Origin: Paramacrobiotus richtersi
Taxonomy: Eukaryota > Tardigrada > Eutardigrada > Parachela > Macrobiotidae
Assembly: GCA_034698045.1 (NCBI GenBank)
Contig: JAQGAU010000182.1
Coordinates: forward strand, 1-35,686
DNA: 35,686 nt
Reading direction: 5' to 3'
Shown in pieces: positions 10,513 through 21,936 of this stretch. The translations under genes were made by a program, and so were the position numbers. Positions within the stretch are counted from its first letter, which is position 1. Each line of letters begins with the position of its first letter. The notes beneath the pieces are model-generated. The model was not told where the DNA came from and did not search any database. It saw only the letters and a list, made by a program, of their open reading frames with translations.

Positions 10513-13500
10513 ATGGGAAAATATTACGTGATTGGTTCCGATATTCGTTATACATATGGAGAAGCCGATAGGGTTGAACCAGCCTATGATCTTCATGATC
10601 CAGGCGAGTCCGTGACATAACGCGCTAAACTACAGGGCCTGGGAGTTTTGACAAAAAGAATCTGGTGGCCGTGAAAAAATTCCGCATTGATAGTTCCACG
10701 ATAGAGGCGGTGCAAATCGCGGATTCTGACTTGCTAATGCGATGGGAAAATATAACCAAGCTGAAGCATGGCAACGTGGTTTCTTACCACAAGATTGCCA
10801 TCCAGTGGATGTATCCCGAATCGGCTAGCGGCTCCAGTTTTATCGAGCTGGATTTCGTAATGGATTGCGTTATGGATTACAGTGATGGTATGGCTTGACC
10901 GTTTTCCGATACCAGACTGCGCTCCGTGTTCTTGTACATCCAGTCAGCTTATTCGATCAAGAAATTGTTTGTTGATGAACTTGGTGCTTTACTGAAAATT
11001 CGTCAACATTTTGTTAGCAATCGCAATGGCTTTACGCTTTTCGCTGGAAACTGTTGGTTTTAGCGTAGCTTTATATGATTTTCAAAGCTGCTTCTGCTAA
11101 CCTTGCAGGTTCCGATTTAGAAATTATGATGCACGATATGCGTAAAGCCAAAAGGAGTCTCCATGTGAAGACACTATTTGACTTTTCCAAGCAGATGGTC
11201 AACGGTCTAGCCTACCTCCATCGAAAGAATATCGTCCATGGCGATTTAAAACCGAACAGTGTCCTCGTCAGCAAGTCATCTATGAACCAGTTTCGTCTTC
11301 GCTTATGTGGTCTGGATGGCTTCTCATCTTCGTACGCAGCGTTTATACAGCGCAGGCACCACAGCGAGTTGGTGGCACCAGAAGTGTTGCCGATCATCAG
11401 AGAGGCCACTTCTCTTGTCCTTGATGACCCAGTCTACTTGGCATTCCACAGAATACAAAAACGGTTAGCCAGTGAAAATGTGCCGTTTCGCGGGGGAAAA
11501 GGATTTACTGGTGCTGCTGAAATGATGGAGAATATCATTCGTTTGTATGGCATTAATAACTGGATCATGCGCCTATCGGGCAATGAAAACCATTTCAACG
11601 AAGGTTTTCTAGAAATTCTCCAACATAAGGAGGCCACCATTTCTCGTTTCGGAGAATCTGATCCATTCAAGTTTTTATATGTACTGCCTTATTTAGAGCT
11701 TCTACATGTACTGCAAGCAATTTGTTCCATGGATCCAGCAGCTGTGCAACAATTTTGTGTATGGCTGGATAATGACATGGACTACTCAGACGCACTCAGA
11801 CGCGTTCAGTATCCATCGCCGGTTGTAACACTTGACACTGTGATGTCGGTGTTTTTCCACCACATACGAGTTCACGCCACAACGTCTACTGTAACCAGCA
11901 GTCTTACTTGTTTGGAATCAATATTGCCTTCACAGCCGAATGAAGGCGTTCGGGTTGATGGCCGTAAAACAGATATATGGAGCATTGGGAAAATTATAAG
12001 TGACCTCGCAAGCCTTACGTTTGATAAATCACACAAGAGACGACGCGTACAAGCTCAACGCTTCACAAGCATCCGTGACCTGAATAATGGTTTAAGGGAA
12101 AATTTTGCAGATGCTGATTTCCAGTTTTACAGTGATAGTTTTGTCCCAAGAGATTTCAAGAAGATTGTGATTTCCTGCCAGCACAGGTCACCCGAGGAAA
12201 GGCCCACAGCGGAGAAACTGGCAAATATACTGGTGGCACTGGAGGAACACACTTATGGAAGCACCTGGCTTAATAACCCTAAAGATGCAGTGAAGAATGA
12301 AGAACGATCCGACAGTCATCGTCAAATGTTAGAGGAAATTGGCTGCAAATGCGATTATGACTATTGTTTTTGGCGAGATTTCTTGGGACAAGGCGCTTAT
12401 GGTAATGTGTACGAAGCAAAGGTTGTTAAAGCCGGCACGTACACGGGAAACGGCACAATTGCCGTTAAAGAAGTAACCCTAAATAACACCCGAATCAAGC
12501 AGATGAAGCAAGACGGCAGCTGGGAAAGAGCGAAAGAGCAGTGGCGAAAGCTGGTGGAATTACGCCACCCACATTTGGTTGGTTTTCACAAAGTTGCGCT
12601 GTGGAAACTTACGCAAGGAGCGGGCATCGAATTCATGATGGATTACTGTCAAGGTCAGGAAACAGTGGAACTGTTTCGGAACTTAATTAAGTACAGTATT
12701 ATTAAAATGTGTTTAGTCTGGAATCATAATAATGGATCAATAGGATTGTCATGCGGCTGCTTGGGCACTCATGAGCAAATGGCTTCTTTGTTTTACATAC
12801 AGTATACCGTGGTATGCCGCTAACTTTAGACAGTATTTATATTGAATTGTTTTACGTACAGCTGTTTAGGCGGCACCCTGTTGAGTCCTCCCACATAATT
12901 TTACTATCGATCTTTGTATGTAATAGTAGTAGTAGTAGTTTATTGTGTATGTATACCACCTGCCTTTACTAACCTAGAGTGATACTGATCCGAACGGTTC
13001 GGAACGAACCCATTCGTAGCGCGGTGGTTGCGTTGATTTAGTGGCCGTCAGTTCTTTCTGTTATTAGAAAAAAGTGTACATCTACTTATACGGCGTTGTG
13101 AATAACTTGATCGATCGGACTGAAAGCATTAATAGCAAATACAATTCTGACCAAACAAGTCATAAGTTCTTCTGAACAGTACAAAGCAATTGGTGTTCGC
13201 AACTTCGTGCGAAATCGTGAAAAAATCACACCCCGTTATTTTTTTTTGTGCATGTCGGAAGAGGCCTGTGCTCACCACAGACCATAGGGAGCAGAAAGCA
13301 AAGTCTGACCAAAATTTTTGTGCTTGTCCTCTAGGTGGCGATCTGGAGGCGTTTATTACGCAGTGCAAGACCGAAATCAGCAGTTTATCAGTGGAGGATG
13401 TAGCACAGTTAGCACAGTTACTACGCTACACAGTTAGCACTCGGGCTGGGTTTCTTGCACAAGAATCAATTCATTCACGGAGACCTGAAACCCGGCAATT

Positions 13501-14009
13501 TCTTGATGGATACAGCAACCAGTGACACAAGGAACCGTATCCTACGTATCGGAGATTTGGATGGAGCAGTGCGAGTTCGTGATAAATATGCCAGGACTGA
13601 GCGCATAGATCTGGCCGGAACTGGCCCGTATATGTCGCCAGAAATGATCATGCAGTTCTATGAGCAGGAACACGAGGATATTGCATTTCCCACAGATCTC
13701 TGGAGTCTCGGATGCGTCGTTCTTGACCTGGCGAACTGCTCCGTAGGAATTAAGGAGCGACTATTTTACAAAACGGTTACAAATGCAGGTGGACTACTGG
13801 AAACACACAAAATAGAAAGGCAAACTTTTTCGGCCGATGCGTTCCTTTTCCAGATGTCTCAGGGATACCATCCGCTTGTCTCCGGGATGATTCGTCATGA
13901 CATAAAGGATGCAATTCGATCCTGTCTGGTACCAACCTGCAGTGATCGAGCGACTGTCGCACTGTTTCTGGAAAAGCTCCTGTGCGATACCAATGGAGAT
14001 CCTCGATAA
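10513..14009 (+). CDS. Tandem (pseudokinase + kinase) protein, frame broken in the last exon
   Basis: Proposed exons are 10513-10534, 10636-10887, 11109-12653 and 13335-14009. The tiny first exon supplies the start of a glycine loop (VIG then PGSF), but its donor (gttccg) is weak. The other joins are phase 1 and match K1/K2 intron positions. Domain 1: lysine in VAVKKF, HGDLKPNS (135-142), then GLDG at 159-162, so the metal-binding Asp of D-L-D is Gly and the domain is probably inactive. Between APE (181) and DIWSIG (380) lies an extra segment of about 180 residues. Domain 2: GQGAYGNV (about 518), AVKEV lysine near 545, HGDLKPGN, GDLDG, SPE and DLWSLG, so it looks catalytic. In exon 4 the frame shifts by one between about 13418 and 13452. 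The pseudokinase-before-kinase order recalls JAK kinases, by architecture only. Stop at 14007-14009. Confidence 0.7.
12925..12939. repeat. AGT trinucleotide microsatellite
   Basis: Five AGT units occur in the 681-nt intron (12654-13334) between exons 3 and 4 of the tandem kinase gene. Confidence 0.85.
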
Positions 14010-14370
14010 CAACCAAGACACCTTGCGGACTGGCAATCAGACTGAATCAGCCACTCAGATTGGCAATCAATTGGCAATTGGCAATTGTCTTGTTAACCAC
14101 TCAATGCAGGCTTGTGACGTTTTTTTGGAAATTTGAAGATACTTACTTTATGTCAAGGTCTTGATAGTGCAGTGCACTAATCTTTGTGTTGTTCTTGACT
14201 GTAAGCAAATGCTATAGAACGTACATCGTTATTGTTTGGGTCATACTGTCGCACATATAATTATAACCGACTGGCTATTTTGCCCTAGTATGCGGCAAAA
14301 TTTCCAGCGAACTGCGGCAAAATAGCCACTCCGTAAATCACGTTCACATCCTTTGCAGTCAATTTCCCAA

Positions 14371-14649
14371 ATGCTGGCCGACATGTCAGTTGATGATGTC
14401 ATTTATTATTGTCGCTCACGCGCTTGGCGAAGAATCCCAAGAAGCAGATCAAATTCGAGAAAGTCATCAGAGTCTTTGGTGAACACTATGCTCAGCGCAG
14501 GCAGTCCAGCAAGCATTGGATTATTGTCGCTTAACTTACAACCAGCTCGACGTGAACTACATAAATCTGAGACGCTACTCATGGACCGGGTTCCCACCGC
14601 TGCCAGCTTCAAAGCAGATGTATTAACAGACGAGCAAACGTGTCTATAG
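14371..14649 (+). CDS. Hypothetical 92-aa open frame, possible exon
   Basis: A single open frame from ATG at 14371 to TAG at 14649, preceded by an acceptor-like CCTTTGCAG ending at 14357. The product is Ser/Arg/Leu-rich with no recognised domain. It lies between the tandem kinase stop and the broken GPCR copy. It could be a further 3' exon of the kinase gene, a small gene or chance. The word TTATTGTCGCT occurs three times nearby (about 14404, 14521, 14768), which argues for a repeat origin of part of this stretch. Confidence 0.2.
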   Translation: MLADMSVDDVIYYCRSRAWRRIPRSRSNSRKSSESLVNTMLSAGSPASIGLLSLNLQPARRELHKSETLLMDRVPTAASFKADVLTDEQTCL

Positions 14650-14845
14650 CCGACACAGATTGCTGCGGCTCGACCTGATCTGCAAACAAAACGTTTACAG
14701 AAAGTCTTAAGATGCTGCTACACGCTCCGTGAATTAGTATTAGGTTCACACAACAATTTTGGTCATTATTGTCGCTTAACCCACCAGCGCCCAGTACTAC
14801 AAGGAGTGCGACATACTGTATGAGCTAAAAGCAGGCACCTACCGA

Positions 14846-15762
14846 TCAAAAAATCTAATTACGCAAATGCAACTTTTTAATTGGTCATTCACTTTTAGCA
14901 TACGTCGGACTATGTTCGGTCTTCCTTCCAGGAAGTTTTATCATGTTGTACTTAAAACAGTTCCACAATTAAACCGTAACATCCCTCACTTGTCAGCCGT
15001 TTATCTGGTTGTTCATGGCGTTCCGATACGCTCCAACCTGGACCGACACGTACTTAACGATTAATCGTCTGGTAGCCATCTGCGTCCCTATATTTACTAC
15101 CGTGCCTTCTGTGATGACCAGTTCAACAAGATGGCCGTGTTATTAATATGGATCCTGTCTGGAGTTTGGTCCGTGTTCGGGTTTTTTATTCTTGGGATCA
15201 CGTACATCCCGGGACCGTTTGGCGGATGTACGTATTACACGTTTCCGAACGCTCTTGGCTACGTTGTAACTTCGTTTGGGTATTACATCCCGTTGGGAAT
15301 TTCCACTGTCTGCTACGTTTTAATTTACATCAAACTGGCTGCAGTTAAGATGCGAAAGGTCACGGCTGTGACGAGCACAGCTAGTCGAAGTACAGCCATT
15401 AGACACGAACGCTGGATGATGGCTAATCTGCTGTTTATTACGTTCTTATGGAGTACATTTTGTTTCTTGATATTTACGGTGTTGATGAAGGTGCTGCCAG
15501 TGGAAAGAACGATGCCGCTGTTATGGGCTGCAACGGTGAATATTATCGGTTATGCACTGAAGCCGGTATGTATCGGAAACGGGCGGTTGTCAGCTGAAAT
15601 GCTGTCTTGGTTGAATGGGATTTCTTGTAGGTTCTCCTGTGCGCACTGAGTCGGGACTACCGCAATGGACTGAGAAAACTGATAGGCTTGTCATCCACAC
15701 CTACTGCGACGTACCCGAGTGATTCTCTGAAGGGTCAATTTTCACTAACAAAAGGAACCTAA
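14846..15762 (+). pseudogene. GPCR pseudogene (5'-truncated copy of the 6969-8045 gene)
   Basis: Similarity to the GPCR begins at about its codon 55, so the N-terminus and TM1 are absent. A TAC-to-TAA change gives a stop at 14970-14972, in the loop before TM3. A 2-nt insertion near 15088-15092 (CCTATATTT against CCTATTT) shifts the frame just after the NRL motif. From 15131 the original frame is intact through TM4-TM7, the 65-nt intron (15566-15630) keeps gtatgt and ttgtag, and the last exon 15631-15762 ends at a conserved stop. The good preservation of the 3' half suggests recent loss. An expressed truncated product is conceivable but unlikely to be a receptor. Confidence 0.88.
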
Positions 15763-16247
15763 GTTGTCGGAAGGATGCTCTCGACAGCTGTAGTGTTGTT
15801 TTTTTGCATGATCGTTACTAGTATGAGCTTTAAAAAAAACTGAAATAAAGGATAATTATTTTAAAACATGTTAAAACGTAGGCGGACGTCTCTGTTTCTG
15901 GTTGTACCAACAGTGACGTAATTGTTAGCATGTGACTCGGAGTGGAGGTTTTATGTTCGCAGCGGTAAGCGGACACTTCCCGTCATAAAACAGGAAAACA
16001 CACACAAACTTGTGCCGGTATGTAGCTGTATTCAGCAGAGGCGGTATCTGTAATTTATATAATTAACAGAGGCATAACCGACTCGGAACGCAGTGTCGAC
16101 CTTTTCATATCATACCGCTTCCCAAGTGACACTTTACGAAAGCAATAGGTTTTATGGTGTACTCGTAAATATCATACAGAGTCTGTATCTTCTGGGTAGT
16201 GATGCTGTATAAAAAGCATTGTTGTAAGTTAACGAGACAAGCTCTAA
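14846..16247 (+). repeat. Segmental duplication, second copy
   Basis: This matches 7130-8508 in coding, intron and 3' flanking sequence, with small indels in the flank. Similarity fades at about 16247 (after GTTAACGAGACAAGCTCTAA). An AATAAA at 15844-15849, absent from the equivalent site of the first copy, may act as a polyadenylation signal here. Confidence 0.82.
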
Positions 16248-16707
16248 TAAACAGAACGATCGTCGCAGTAGAACGTAAGCACAAAGATATGGCGACTTGC
16301 CCATCTGAAATCGACAATACCTCCAGCGCTGGACTAAACAGCCTTTAATAAGTTTTTAGTGATCACAGTTCATCACTGTTTCTGAATCAGCACACATTTG
16401 TTTATGTTTACTCTTCGTATTCATTGTCCAGCATTGTAGCGTTATGGTATGTAAAACTGTGTAAAATGTAAAATGTTTACATATATTATGTTTCATGCTA
16501 GCTGCGTATTTAGACACTTGCTGTTCTAAACCTTTGAATGATAACTGCGGATCTGTACGGGATCTATAGTATGACTAAAATGTAACACACAGACTAAAAT
16601 CTTCTCTTCATCTAGTCCTCACCAACACATACATTATAGCGCACAAAGTTTTACGCCGACATAGTGACTCCGGTTTTGCACTAGCAACAATGTGGTTTCG
16701 CACACTC
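16248..16707. other. Intergenic region
   Basis: AT-rich, with no supported gene. It contains the 3' flank of the minus-strand secreted-repeat gene; no AATAAA is seen in the first 100 nt past its stop. Confidence 0.4.
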
Positions 16708-17423
16708 TTATTCAACTTTAATGGCCCATGACATCTGGCATCCACCAGCACGCTGATCCGAATCATCGCGATACTCGGCCGTCCACTCATTGACCCTGGC
16801 ACATATCAGACCCGCTGGTCCCTCACACTGCGACCCTCCTTCAGCGCGCCAGTTATAGCACAACCTTATTCGATTCATCCACTCCGGAATAGGCACCCCT
16901 GGCGGTACTTGAATCATCCAGCTCATCAGGCATCCACCGGCCCGTCCATCCGTATCATCCCGGTAAAACGGGGTGTATTCGTTGATCGGGACACATGTCA
17001 CCTTTTGGCGCAAATGGTCCCCACACTGACCGACATCTCCGTCGGCGCGGTACTTGAAACACAGTCTGGCGACGGCTAGGGCGACGGCATCGGCGTTGTA
17101 GGGTGCGGTCAGTCGCCACTGCATCTGGCATCCGCCGGGACGAGAGTCCGTGTCGTCGCGGTACTCTGCCGTGTATGCATTGGCCACGGCGCATGTTTCG
17201 CCCGTCCAAGAGTGACCGCTATTGCATTGCCCGGCATTACCGTCGGCGTAGTAGTTGTAGCAGATCGCCACGCTGTTGTAGAACCACTGCGGAACATCAG
17301 CCGATGAGGAGCTGACTGCCTGCGAACATTGACAGTCTCAGAAATTGTTGACTCTTAGCAGAATAGTTCACTTACCAGAAAGGTCATCAGGAAACAAACT
17401 GCGGGCAGTAGTGTGGGCCGCAT
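16708..17423 (-). CDS. Secreted three-repeat cysteine-rich YRDD protein, copy 1 (219 aa)
   Basis: Two exons: 17376-17423 (signal peptide MRPTLLPAVCFLMTFL) and 16708-17319, joined in phase 0 across a 56-nt intron (gtaagt...ttcgcag). The mature protein is three repeats of about 67 residues. Each has four cysteines (36/48/59/80; 103/115/125/146; 170/181/189/210) in the pattern CxxW/Y-x-D/EG-x-x-QC, then C-A/V-x(2)-N-x-[YW]-T, then YRDD[ST]DxRxGGC[QL]MxW. Paired cysteines suggest two disulfides per repeat. The conserved acidic YRDD[ST]D run could bind a cation or ligand; that is inference. I do not recognise a named family. A TATA box lies 88-97 nt upstream of the ATG. A close paralogue is at 25026-25881. 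Confidence 0.87.
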
Positions 17424-17510
17424 TTTGTTCGGAATTGTTCGCTTTGCTAAACTCTTGAGAGCTTATGTACATGTGTACGTATAACTGTTGAACGGTTAAC
17501 TTGAACCCTT

Positions 17511-17520
17511 CCTTATATAC
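17511..17520 (-). promoter_or_regulatory. TATA box of secreted-repeat gene copy 1
   Basis: Minus-strand GTATATAAGG, 88-97 nt upstream of the start codon, leaving room for a transcription start about 30 nt downstream. The paralogous gene has a TATA element at nearly the same distance. Confidence 0.6.
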
Positions 17521-18976
17521 CAGCGCTGAAGTGCTATCCGGTTTGTCCACGTAAAGTAATCGAAATTGATTTTGGATTCATTTACACAATCAAATTGTTC
17601 CTAAACGGATGCGCGATTTCTTTATTTCTGTGCATGGTATACCTCCTTTTGAAGAAATAGCTTTAACTGCGGGCAATCGCGTTCGTTCGAGCCGATAAAG
17701 TTCCGGACCCATCCTAATACCCATGCGTTAGAGTAGTTTAACGGGAAATATGCGGTTAAACTCGGTTTATGGGTTAGCAAAGGTCTCTTGTTCGTAAACA
17801 GATTTCATTCTGACAAAGGGATTTTATTGCCGAATGGCTTATTTCATGTGTTTTCGCTGCACAAAAAGAAAGCAAACACGCAGGTTGACTCGGTCAAGTA
17901 CTGATATCTTGAAATCTGGAGGTAAGCGTTCACAGAATTCTGTTGGATTATTGGTGTAGTTTCGCAACAGAGCAAAAAGAAATCAATCAAACACGGCATA
18001 ATCGCGATAGGTTCGTAGAATGACGACAGAGCGGTGTGTAAAATACATATGTGCATTTTTCACGGTGGTATTGCTGTCGTATACATAGTTACCCGTTGTC
18101 CTATACATAGTCTTTCTTCACATTACCAGGAATGTTTTTGACTAGTATGCCGTATATTCTTAGAGAACTTTAGTTAATTTGATTTGTGGTAAACAAGGTG
18201 CTGTTCTGAATATACTTGTGGTTTCGCGGGTTTCACGAAGCTTTATGCACAGAAGTATACTTGCTTTTAAATTACTGGATTTAGATAAGCTACTGATGTT
18301 TTTTGTCTTCATGGTTTGTGTTATAATAGTTCACTGCGTGCATCAACAAAAGGAGTGGGTTTCGATGTCCATAGCATATCATGATGAATCATTCATCAAT
18401 GATTCTCTGTAAAGACTGTAATGCACATTAGAACAACTTAACGGTAATATTAACAAGGTCAACATTAAAATATAGGTTACTGAGCGCCAACGAGATTAAC
18501 AATAAAAGCCACATCTGGAGAGACAAGCCGCTCAGCTAGAGCGGTAAAAATCGTAGTAAAAGAGTCAAACCTCTACATACCATGATTAGCAGCATCCGCT
18601 TCACAAGTGGGTATTATCCAGCAGAACGATTACAAAGTCACAGGACACTCGCCACTCGAGCAGAGGAATTACCATCCGGACAATCGAGGATAACACTGCT
18701 GCCTCAGCATCGGAACTTCCCAATTACCTAACACAGAATACACATGTACACAGAATCCCGAATGTAGACTTTACACAGTGGTGTTGAATAAATTAGTTCG
18801 GCGAATACAATTGTTGCTGACAGAGTCAAAACGATGGCACTATGGTGGAACACCGGAATGGCTTGCCGATAGAATCGGTTCTCTTTGAACGTTTTGCACG
18901 ATTCTGCAGCAAATCATTCCTGAAATTGAAACACCATAACTTTCCTCCGCGATAGACCTTTTTGAACAAATCTACC
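17521..18976. other. Intergenic region between divergent secreted-repeat gene 1 and gustatory-like receptor 1
   Basis: No gene is supported; frames of 70-77 codons on both strands lack splice support or motifs. It should contain the promoter of the receptor gene, but no clear core element is seen near 18977. Confidence 0.4.
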
Positions 18977-20893
18977 ATGGATCCAACATTATGGACACCG
19001 GACAAGCCGCACCAGTCATTCAGCTCGATCATCCCTTCCATCAATTTCCGTTTAGCGCAGCTATTCGGCATGTATCCCTATCGTCATCCCTGGAAGTCAT
19101 CAAACGCTAAACCCCCTGTAAACCGCTTCCTAGCCTGCTACTCCACCGGTTTAATCCTTTCTCTGCTATTCAGCTTCCTGGCATGGTCCGGGAGTTTAGC
19201 CATCGTCTACAAGCACCAGCTAAACAAACTCGAATTCTTCGTTATTGTCTCGTTCGTTTTCAAAATAGTCGTTTTCCTGCAAGGCCCAGTCCTGCTGATT
19301 ATCGGTGTCTTTCGGTCGCGAAATCTACCGGCATTGGTTGCGCGTATGGAGACGAGTCTGGGAACCGCTGTACCGAATGATGTACGTTTCTGTCGGTACA
19401 CGTTCCGTGGGTTAATGATCCTCTGGAATGTTCTGTACATTGGTCTGTGTCTGACGTCGTTTTTCCGAGCATTTCGGAATGTTTATCCGGTGTTTACCGG
19501 GGTGGTGGATGGGTTCTTACGGAGTCTTAGTCTCTATGGTGGACCACCTGCCGCACCATACGTCTTCCTTGTCGTAATGGGCATCATGATTGGGATCGTT
19601 TTAGTCTGTGAAACATTCCCGGTTTTGTTTGTTCTGACATTGTTACGAGAGATAAAACGGGGATTCAGCAATATTAACAAAGAGTTACATCATATCCTTG
19701 CGGATCCCGGGAATGCTGACACGGCACATACTATTGTCGTTCTTCGGGAACAATACAGGAGGCTGCAGTGTCATGTTGTGGATGTTGACAATGCTTTTTC
19801 TCCGCTGGTAATGGTTGGATATGTTCGGGAGTTTATCGGTTTTATTGCGATTCTCGGAGCGCTACTTCAGTTTAACTTGACGAATGATGATGAAGTAGTG
19901 GGCGATATCAACACCGCGCAGATCGATGATTCCACTCGACATCTGGTGTTCGGCTTTGGGACAATGGGGATCTTCAATATGGCGCTGAAGATGTATGTGG
20001 CGGTGACCACGCATAACGAGGTAATATCGTCCACAGTAAAACAACGTCATGAATCTTGTTTCCAATAAAGTGCATCAGTGGGTCAGCCACTAGACCGTAA
20101 ACGTGTGCCAAATCAAATGAACGTGTGCCCAATTTTTGTATACTTCATTAGTCCGAATACACCAGTAGGAACACACCAAACTGTAGACTGCTCATTATGA
20201 AATATCTGTGCACGAGCAGTTACAAATTTACTATACCAAGAACTTACTATATCTACATCTTTAGATATAGTATGTTCTTGACTATACGTATTATTTAGAG
20301 GTACTTTCAATAAAAGTGAAAAGTTAAAAGTATAAAGTAATTAAAACCTATCGTCAGCGATTTGTAGGGATCGATTGTTTGTCGATATCTTCCGTAAGCA
20401 GTCGATGCTTGAATTGTTAGTGTTGACAACTTTTAGTTCGCATTATCAGGTGCTTTGTGTTCTTAGGCTCAAGACGTCTGGGTCAACTTGCGAAAGGTCT
20501 TAGCCAGGTGCCACCATCCCACTGTTCAAACCGAATGTGCTGTTTTTATATCGGAATGTGACAAAACCGATGGTGCCATCTCAGCTGGAGGATTTTTCTT
20601 CATCACCAAAGAATCCGTTGCATCTGTATGTGAAATGTACAATATTATCTAGAGTTTTCTTCACTCTTGTATGTTTCCAGTTGGTGGAAATGATGATCAC
20701 ATACGGAATTCTTATCTACCAAGCCCGCGATACAAAACAGGATATTGCTGGTTTACCCTCAAAAGGGGAACTGAAGCAGTTCCGAGAGGAGATGAGGGAA
20801 CGGACATTTGCTTGTCCTGGCCAACTTGCAACTGGTTTTACATCAGAGAATTCTGCAAGGAATGCATCAGCATCTTTACCGCGTATTGCTTAA
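18977..20893 (+). CDS. Gustatory-receptor-like 7TM chemoreceptor 1 (418 aa)
   Basis: Candidate ligand-gated chemoreceptor of the insect-type gustatory receptor superfamily, plasma membrane. Exons are 18977-20020 and 20681-20893, phase 0, donor GAG|gtaata, acceptor tttccag. The start is the ATG in CTACCATGG. Hydrophobic segments are spread through the protein. Family-like features are the long intracellular segment before the last TMs (EIKRGFSNINKELHHIL, then LREQYRRLQCHVVDVDNAFS) and the final exon with ITYGILIYQ, close to the TYhhhhhQF signature of gustatory receptor TM7. The tail is hydrophilic. The convergent paralogue at 21937-24247 has the same length and the same last intron. Ligand unknown. 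ATTAAA at 20895-20900 is a possible polyadenylation signal. Confidence 0.82.
20237..20280. repeat. Strong 19-bp-arm hairpin in the receptor 1 intron
   Basis: The left arm CAAGAACTTACTATATCTA (20237-20255) pairs with 20262-20280 with one mismatch around a 6-nt loop. It lies in the 660-nt intron (20021-20680). At 44 nt it is shorter than usual pre-miRNA hairpins; a tiny inverted-repeat element or an intron structure is as likely. Confidence 0.75.
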
Positions 20894-21936
20894 AAATTAA
20901 AATGTCAGCCCCTGACTCGTTTGAGCTGCAGCTATTAAATCAATTTAAATGCGGTTAAATCTGTTTGTTTTCTGCAGTGTTGCGAGTGTGCAGCTGCAGC
21001 CCGCGGCTAAACTCTGCTTATCGACGCATTCGGTTTTGGCACAGACGCGTATATAATTTGTTGCTTTTCTTGAATTTTGGAGTTGATGTTTACTTTTGCC
21101 AGCAGCGCCGCTGCTGATTACTTCGCATGTCTAAAGTCTCCGATCAACAAGTAAGAATAATGGAGTTTGTTACGTAATGAGCATAATACGGCTTATGGCG
21201 GTAAAAGAGGATGCCTTTCGATTGACGTATCAATAAACTTGTACTAAGAGTGCCCCCCACTGGACAATAATTTGTGGAAGTCTTAAACATTGGCAGATTT
21301 TTGAAGGTACGGTATATACGTAAGTATCAGTTTTAACATGGCGGTCAGTGTGCTGATCATGAAATGCGAAGCGGATGCTGCGGATCAGTTATATCTTTCA
21401 CAACAAACCACATTAAAGTATCATAGACCGCCATCTTAAAAATTAACACATTTCAAAATTAACACCTTGTCACCATTTCAACTTCTCCAATAGGAAAACG
21501 TTCTTTATTGGTTAATGACACATTCAGATGACATTTAAAGGTTGGTCTCATTACTCTCATATAGTGATGATATCAACAGGCTAATACCGGTAGCGGTAAA
21601 ATTTCGCTTAGCTAATGTGGCAGTGCAGTAAGTATCCATAATATGGGCTTACGTTTAAAAGAGATGAACCTTTAAAGTCAAACTTCGAAGTTAGTTTCGT
21701 CGCGCACACCCACGGCAGCCACTGTTTACAGATACGATTTCACTCAGTAACGAAACAAATTGCATCGTTGTGAGATTCTCATTGCGATGCTTTTCAAACT
21801 GAACAAATGTAAATGGAGAAGCTTAGGCTCGTCGAAAGATCATTAAAAATCACACAATGTCATGATCAGCAGATTGTTGGATAACATCGAAAAGTAATGA
21901 ATAAGCCGAAACAAAGATTTGATTTACGCTTTAAAA
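20894..21936. other. Intergenic region between two convergent receptor genes
   Basis: Downstream flank of both gustatory-like receptors. No gene is supported. The word CCCACTGGACAA near 21260 recurs near 22665 inside the receptor 2 intron. Confidence 0.4.

Noticed and set aside
16955..17315. Several 60-84-codon frames on both strands
   Set aside because: Other-frame readings of the GC-rich YRDD repeats.
18525..18560. tRNA-like D-arm text (GCTCAGCTAGAGCGG)
   Set aside because: No T-arm, anticodon stem or acceptor stem could be matched around it.
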